In this document: positions 45,396 to 46,903 of the stretch, piece by piece | Layout: each line of letters starts with the position of its first letter | Position numbering within the stretch: position 1 is the first letter of the stretch | NCBI GenBank assembly: GCA_027365225.1 | Contig: DAHXNV010000015.1 | Location: forward strand, 1 to 46,903 | Direction of reading: 5' to 3' | Length of the DNA: 46,903 bases | Source of the DNA: Gammaproteobacteria bacterium | GTDB lineage: Bacteria > Pseudomonadota > Gammaproteobacteria > Steroidobacterales > Steroidobacteraceae | Notes under the pieces: generated by a model | Database searches by the model: none | The model's input: only the letters and a program-made list of their open reading frames with translations | What the model was told of the DNA's origin: nothing | Program-made: the position numbers and the translations under genes

Positions 45396-45824
45396 TCAGC
45401 GCGGCGGGGTCCCGGGCGATGTCTGAGCGCGCACTTGCGCTCCGGTGGCGGCCCAGGCCTCGCGGATCTCGCCGAGCAGACTCAGTACCTCCCCGAGCGC
45501 CCCGGTGTCATTGTTCAGATTGGCGTGCAGCACCCGGCGCACCATGTAGTCGTACAGGTCGCTCAGGTTGCGCGCCAGCTCACCGCCCTTGTCGAGATCG
45601 AGGCTGCCGCGCAGTTCCCCGAGCAGCGTGACGGCGCTGTGCAGCAGACTCGCCTTGCGTGCGATCGCGCCTTGCTCGATGCAGCAGCGGGCCGTGCTCA
45701 GGCGGCCGAGTATGGCGTCGAACAGCGTCAGCACCAGGGCGTGCGGGTCGGCATTCGCCACGACACCGTATGCATCGACACTGCGATATGCGGCCAGTTT
45801 CGCTTGCGGGGAGTAAAGGCTCAC
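45396..45824 (-). CDS. fliS: Flagellar export chaperone FliS
   Basis: FliS binds the C-terminus of flagellin and prevents early polymerisation in the cytosol. The 142-residue all-helical protein has the family segments YSPQAKLAAYRSVDAYG, ANADPHALVLTLFDAILGRL and LSDLYDYMVRRVLHANLNND. The start is a GTG at 45824. It follows fliD by 70 bp on the same strand. Confidence 0.94.
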   Translation of the reverse strand: MSLYSPQAKLAAYRSVDAYGVVANADPHALVLTLFDAILGRLSTARCCIEQGAIARKASLLHSAVTLLGELRGSLDLDKGGELARNLSDLYDYMVRRVLHANLNNDTGALGEVLSLLGEIREAWAATGAQVRAQTSPGTPPR

Positions 45825-45894
45825 GTTTGCTCGCTCTCAGCCCTGATGCGCACTGTAGCGGCCCGGATCCCCGCCACTTGAGCCGCGCGAGTCC

Positions 45895-46903
45895 TCAGCC
45901 GCCGCTGGAGGTTCCTTTGGGGGCGTTCGGCAGCGCCGCGAATGCCTGGGTCAGATACGAGGAGGTCGTCTGCAGCTGCGAGAGCAGCACATTCAGCGAC
46001 GCATACTGCTGGGTGAGGCTCGCCTGCAGCGCGCTCATCTGCTGGCTGAGCTGCTGGCTCTGCTGGGTGAGCGCGTTGTTCTGCTGAACCAGCGACTGGC
46101 TGAGCGAGGCGATCGGACCGTTGCCGCCGAGCTGGGCGGTGAGCACGGTGTTCAGGCCCGAGGCGATCCCGCCGGTGCCGCTGAACAGAGTGCTGACCGA
46201 GCTGAAATGCGTGCTCAGGGCCACCGCCAGCTGCGCCGTGTTGAGACTCAAGCTCCCATCGCTGTTGGCCGTGATGCCGATGCTCGCGAGCGACGTGTAC
46301 GTCGCGGAGCCGGTATTCACCATGCCGTAGAGCGCGGCCTGGATCTGGCTCTGCGCGTCCGTCAAGGCCGAATTGCCCATCAGGGGGCCGGCGGTGTTCG
46401 TGGCCGCATCATAGCCCCCGAGCTGCGCGAGGTTCTGCTGCAGCGTATTGTAGGCCTTGACGAACGCCTGAATATTACCTTCGATCGTCGCGGTATTGTC
46501 CGCGATGGTCAGGGTCGCCGCCGAGGAGGTGGTGGCCTGCAGATTCAGCGTCACGCCGCTCAACGCGTCGGTGACGGTGTTGCTGGGACTGGTATAGGCA
46601 ATGCCCGCGATGCTGAAGCTGGCGTCCTGAGCCGCGGTCTGCTGGGTGTAGTTGGTGCTGCCACTGCCATAGGTCAGCGCCGACAGGCCGGTGCCGCTGG
46701 TCTCGGTGACCGACATCGTGTTCGCGGCGCCGGTGAGTGTGGAGGTGAGCACCAGATAGGCGCCGCTCGTGCCGGTGACGACGCTGGCTTCAATGCCGGG
46801 GTTGCCGCTGGCGGAATTGATGGTCGCGGCGATGCCGGCCAGCGTGTCGTTGCCGCTGCCGATGGTGACGGAGAAGCTGCTGCCCCCGAGCGACAGCTGC
46901 AAC
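45895..46903 (-). CDS. fliD: Flagellar hook-associated protein 2, filament cap (N-terminal part outside window)
   Basis: FliD caps the growing filament and folds incoming flagellin. The C-terminal 335 residues are present and the gene runs off the window end, so the visible left codon is not a true start. Ser/Thr/Gly-rich beta domains (SFSIAGIAYTSPSNTVTDAL) are followed by the FliD C-terminal domain with FVKAYNTLQQNLAQLGGYD. A Gln-rich heptad coiled coil follows near the C-terminus (QQNNALTQQSQQLSQQMSAL). The fliS gene downstream supports the identification. Confidence 0.92.
   Translation of the reverse strand, partial: LQLSLGGSSFSVTIGSGNDTLAGIAATINSASGNPGIEASVVTGTSGAYLVLTSTLTGAANTMSVTETSGTGLSALTYGSGSTNYTQQTAAQDASFSIAGIAYTSPSNTVTDALSGVTLNLQATTSSAATLTIADNTATIEGNIQAFVKAYNTLQQNLAQLGGYDAATNTAGPLMGNSALTDAQSQIQAALYGMVNTGSATYTSLASIGITANSDGSLSLNTAQLAVALSTHFSSVSTLFSGTGGIASGLNTVLTAQLGGNGPIASLSQSLVQQNNALTQQSQQLSQQMSALQASLTQQYASLNVLLSQLQTTSSYLTQAFAALPNAPKGTSSGG

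Overview
The window is a 46.9 kb stretch of a GC-rich chromosome of a flagellated Gram-negative bacterium. Gene order places it in the Gammaproteobacteria. Several genes (a DUF1820 protein, a CcdC-like membrane protein, scattered cobalamin and c-di-GMP genes) resemble Xanthomonadales/Steroidobacterales-type lineages, but that finer placement is inference. Almost everything is ordinary vertically inherited housekeeping DNA in the arrangement known from E. coli: queA-tgt-yajC-secD-secF, suhB-trmJ-isc-ndk-rlmN-pilF-rodZ-hisS-yfgM-bamB-der, then guaBA/xseA, tadA/mltF and purL.

Region by region: 1-1107 holds the end of a methyltransferase gene and, on the minus strand, a tRNA-Leu(CAA) gene split by a 230-nt group I intron. 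1189-8394 carries queuosine tRNA modification (queA, tgt), the Sec accessory proteins YajC/SecD/SecF, SuhB and TrmJ. 8477-10329 is a minimal iron-sulfur locus: a cysteine desulfurase with a degenerate IscU-like tail, then an IscA-type carrier; no iscR, free-standing iscU, hscBA or fdx lies beside them. 10549-18337 is the ndk-rlmN-pilF-rodZ-hisS-yfgM-bamB-der run, with ispG missing from its usual place between rodZ and hisS. 18359-24059 is more mixed: glutaryl-CoA dehydrogenase, an isolated cobyrinate a,c-diamide synthase, 3-methyladenine glycosylase I, a HAD phosphatase, two small membrane proteins and a 706-bp gap with no clear gene. 24331-30798 carries guaA, guaB, xseA, tadA and mltF. 30845-31150 holds tRNA-Ser(CGA) and a partial duplication of its 3' end. 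31389-40254 is an accessory stretch: methyltransferase, universal stress protein, a small membrane protein, two GGDEF-EAL proteins, a ROK fructokinase and an FHA protein of the type VI secretion TagH type. 40613-44854 is DUF1820 plus purL. 44963-46903 is a flagellar segment (flaG-like, fliS, and fliD cut by the window end).

The most notable observations are the group I intron in tRNA-Leu(CAA). It is closely similar to cyanobacterial tRNA-Leu(UAA) introns, but the host anticodon forces a C-G pair at the 5' splice site in place of the usual U-G. Next are the IscS/degenerate-IscU fusion and the tandem and inverted copies of the tRNA-Ser 3' end. Then come a probably leaderless guaB transcript and two neighbouring c-di-GMP proteins with different lesions in their GGDEF domains. 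I saw no CRISPR array, insertion sequence, prophage or recognisable defence system.
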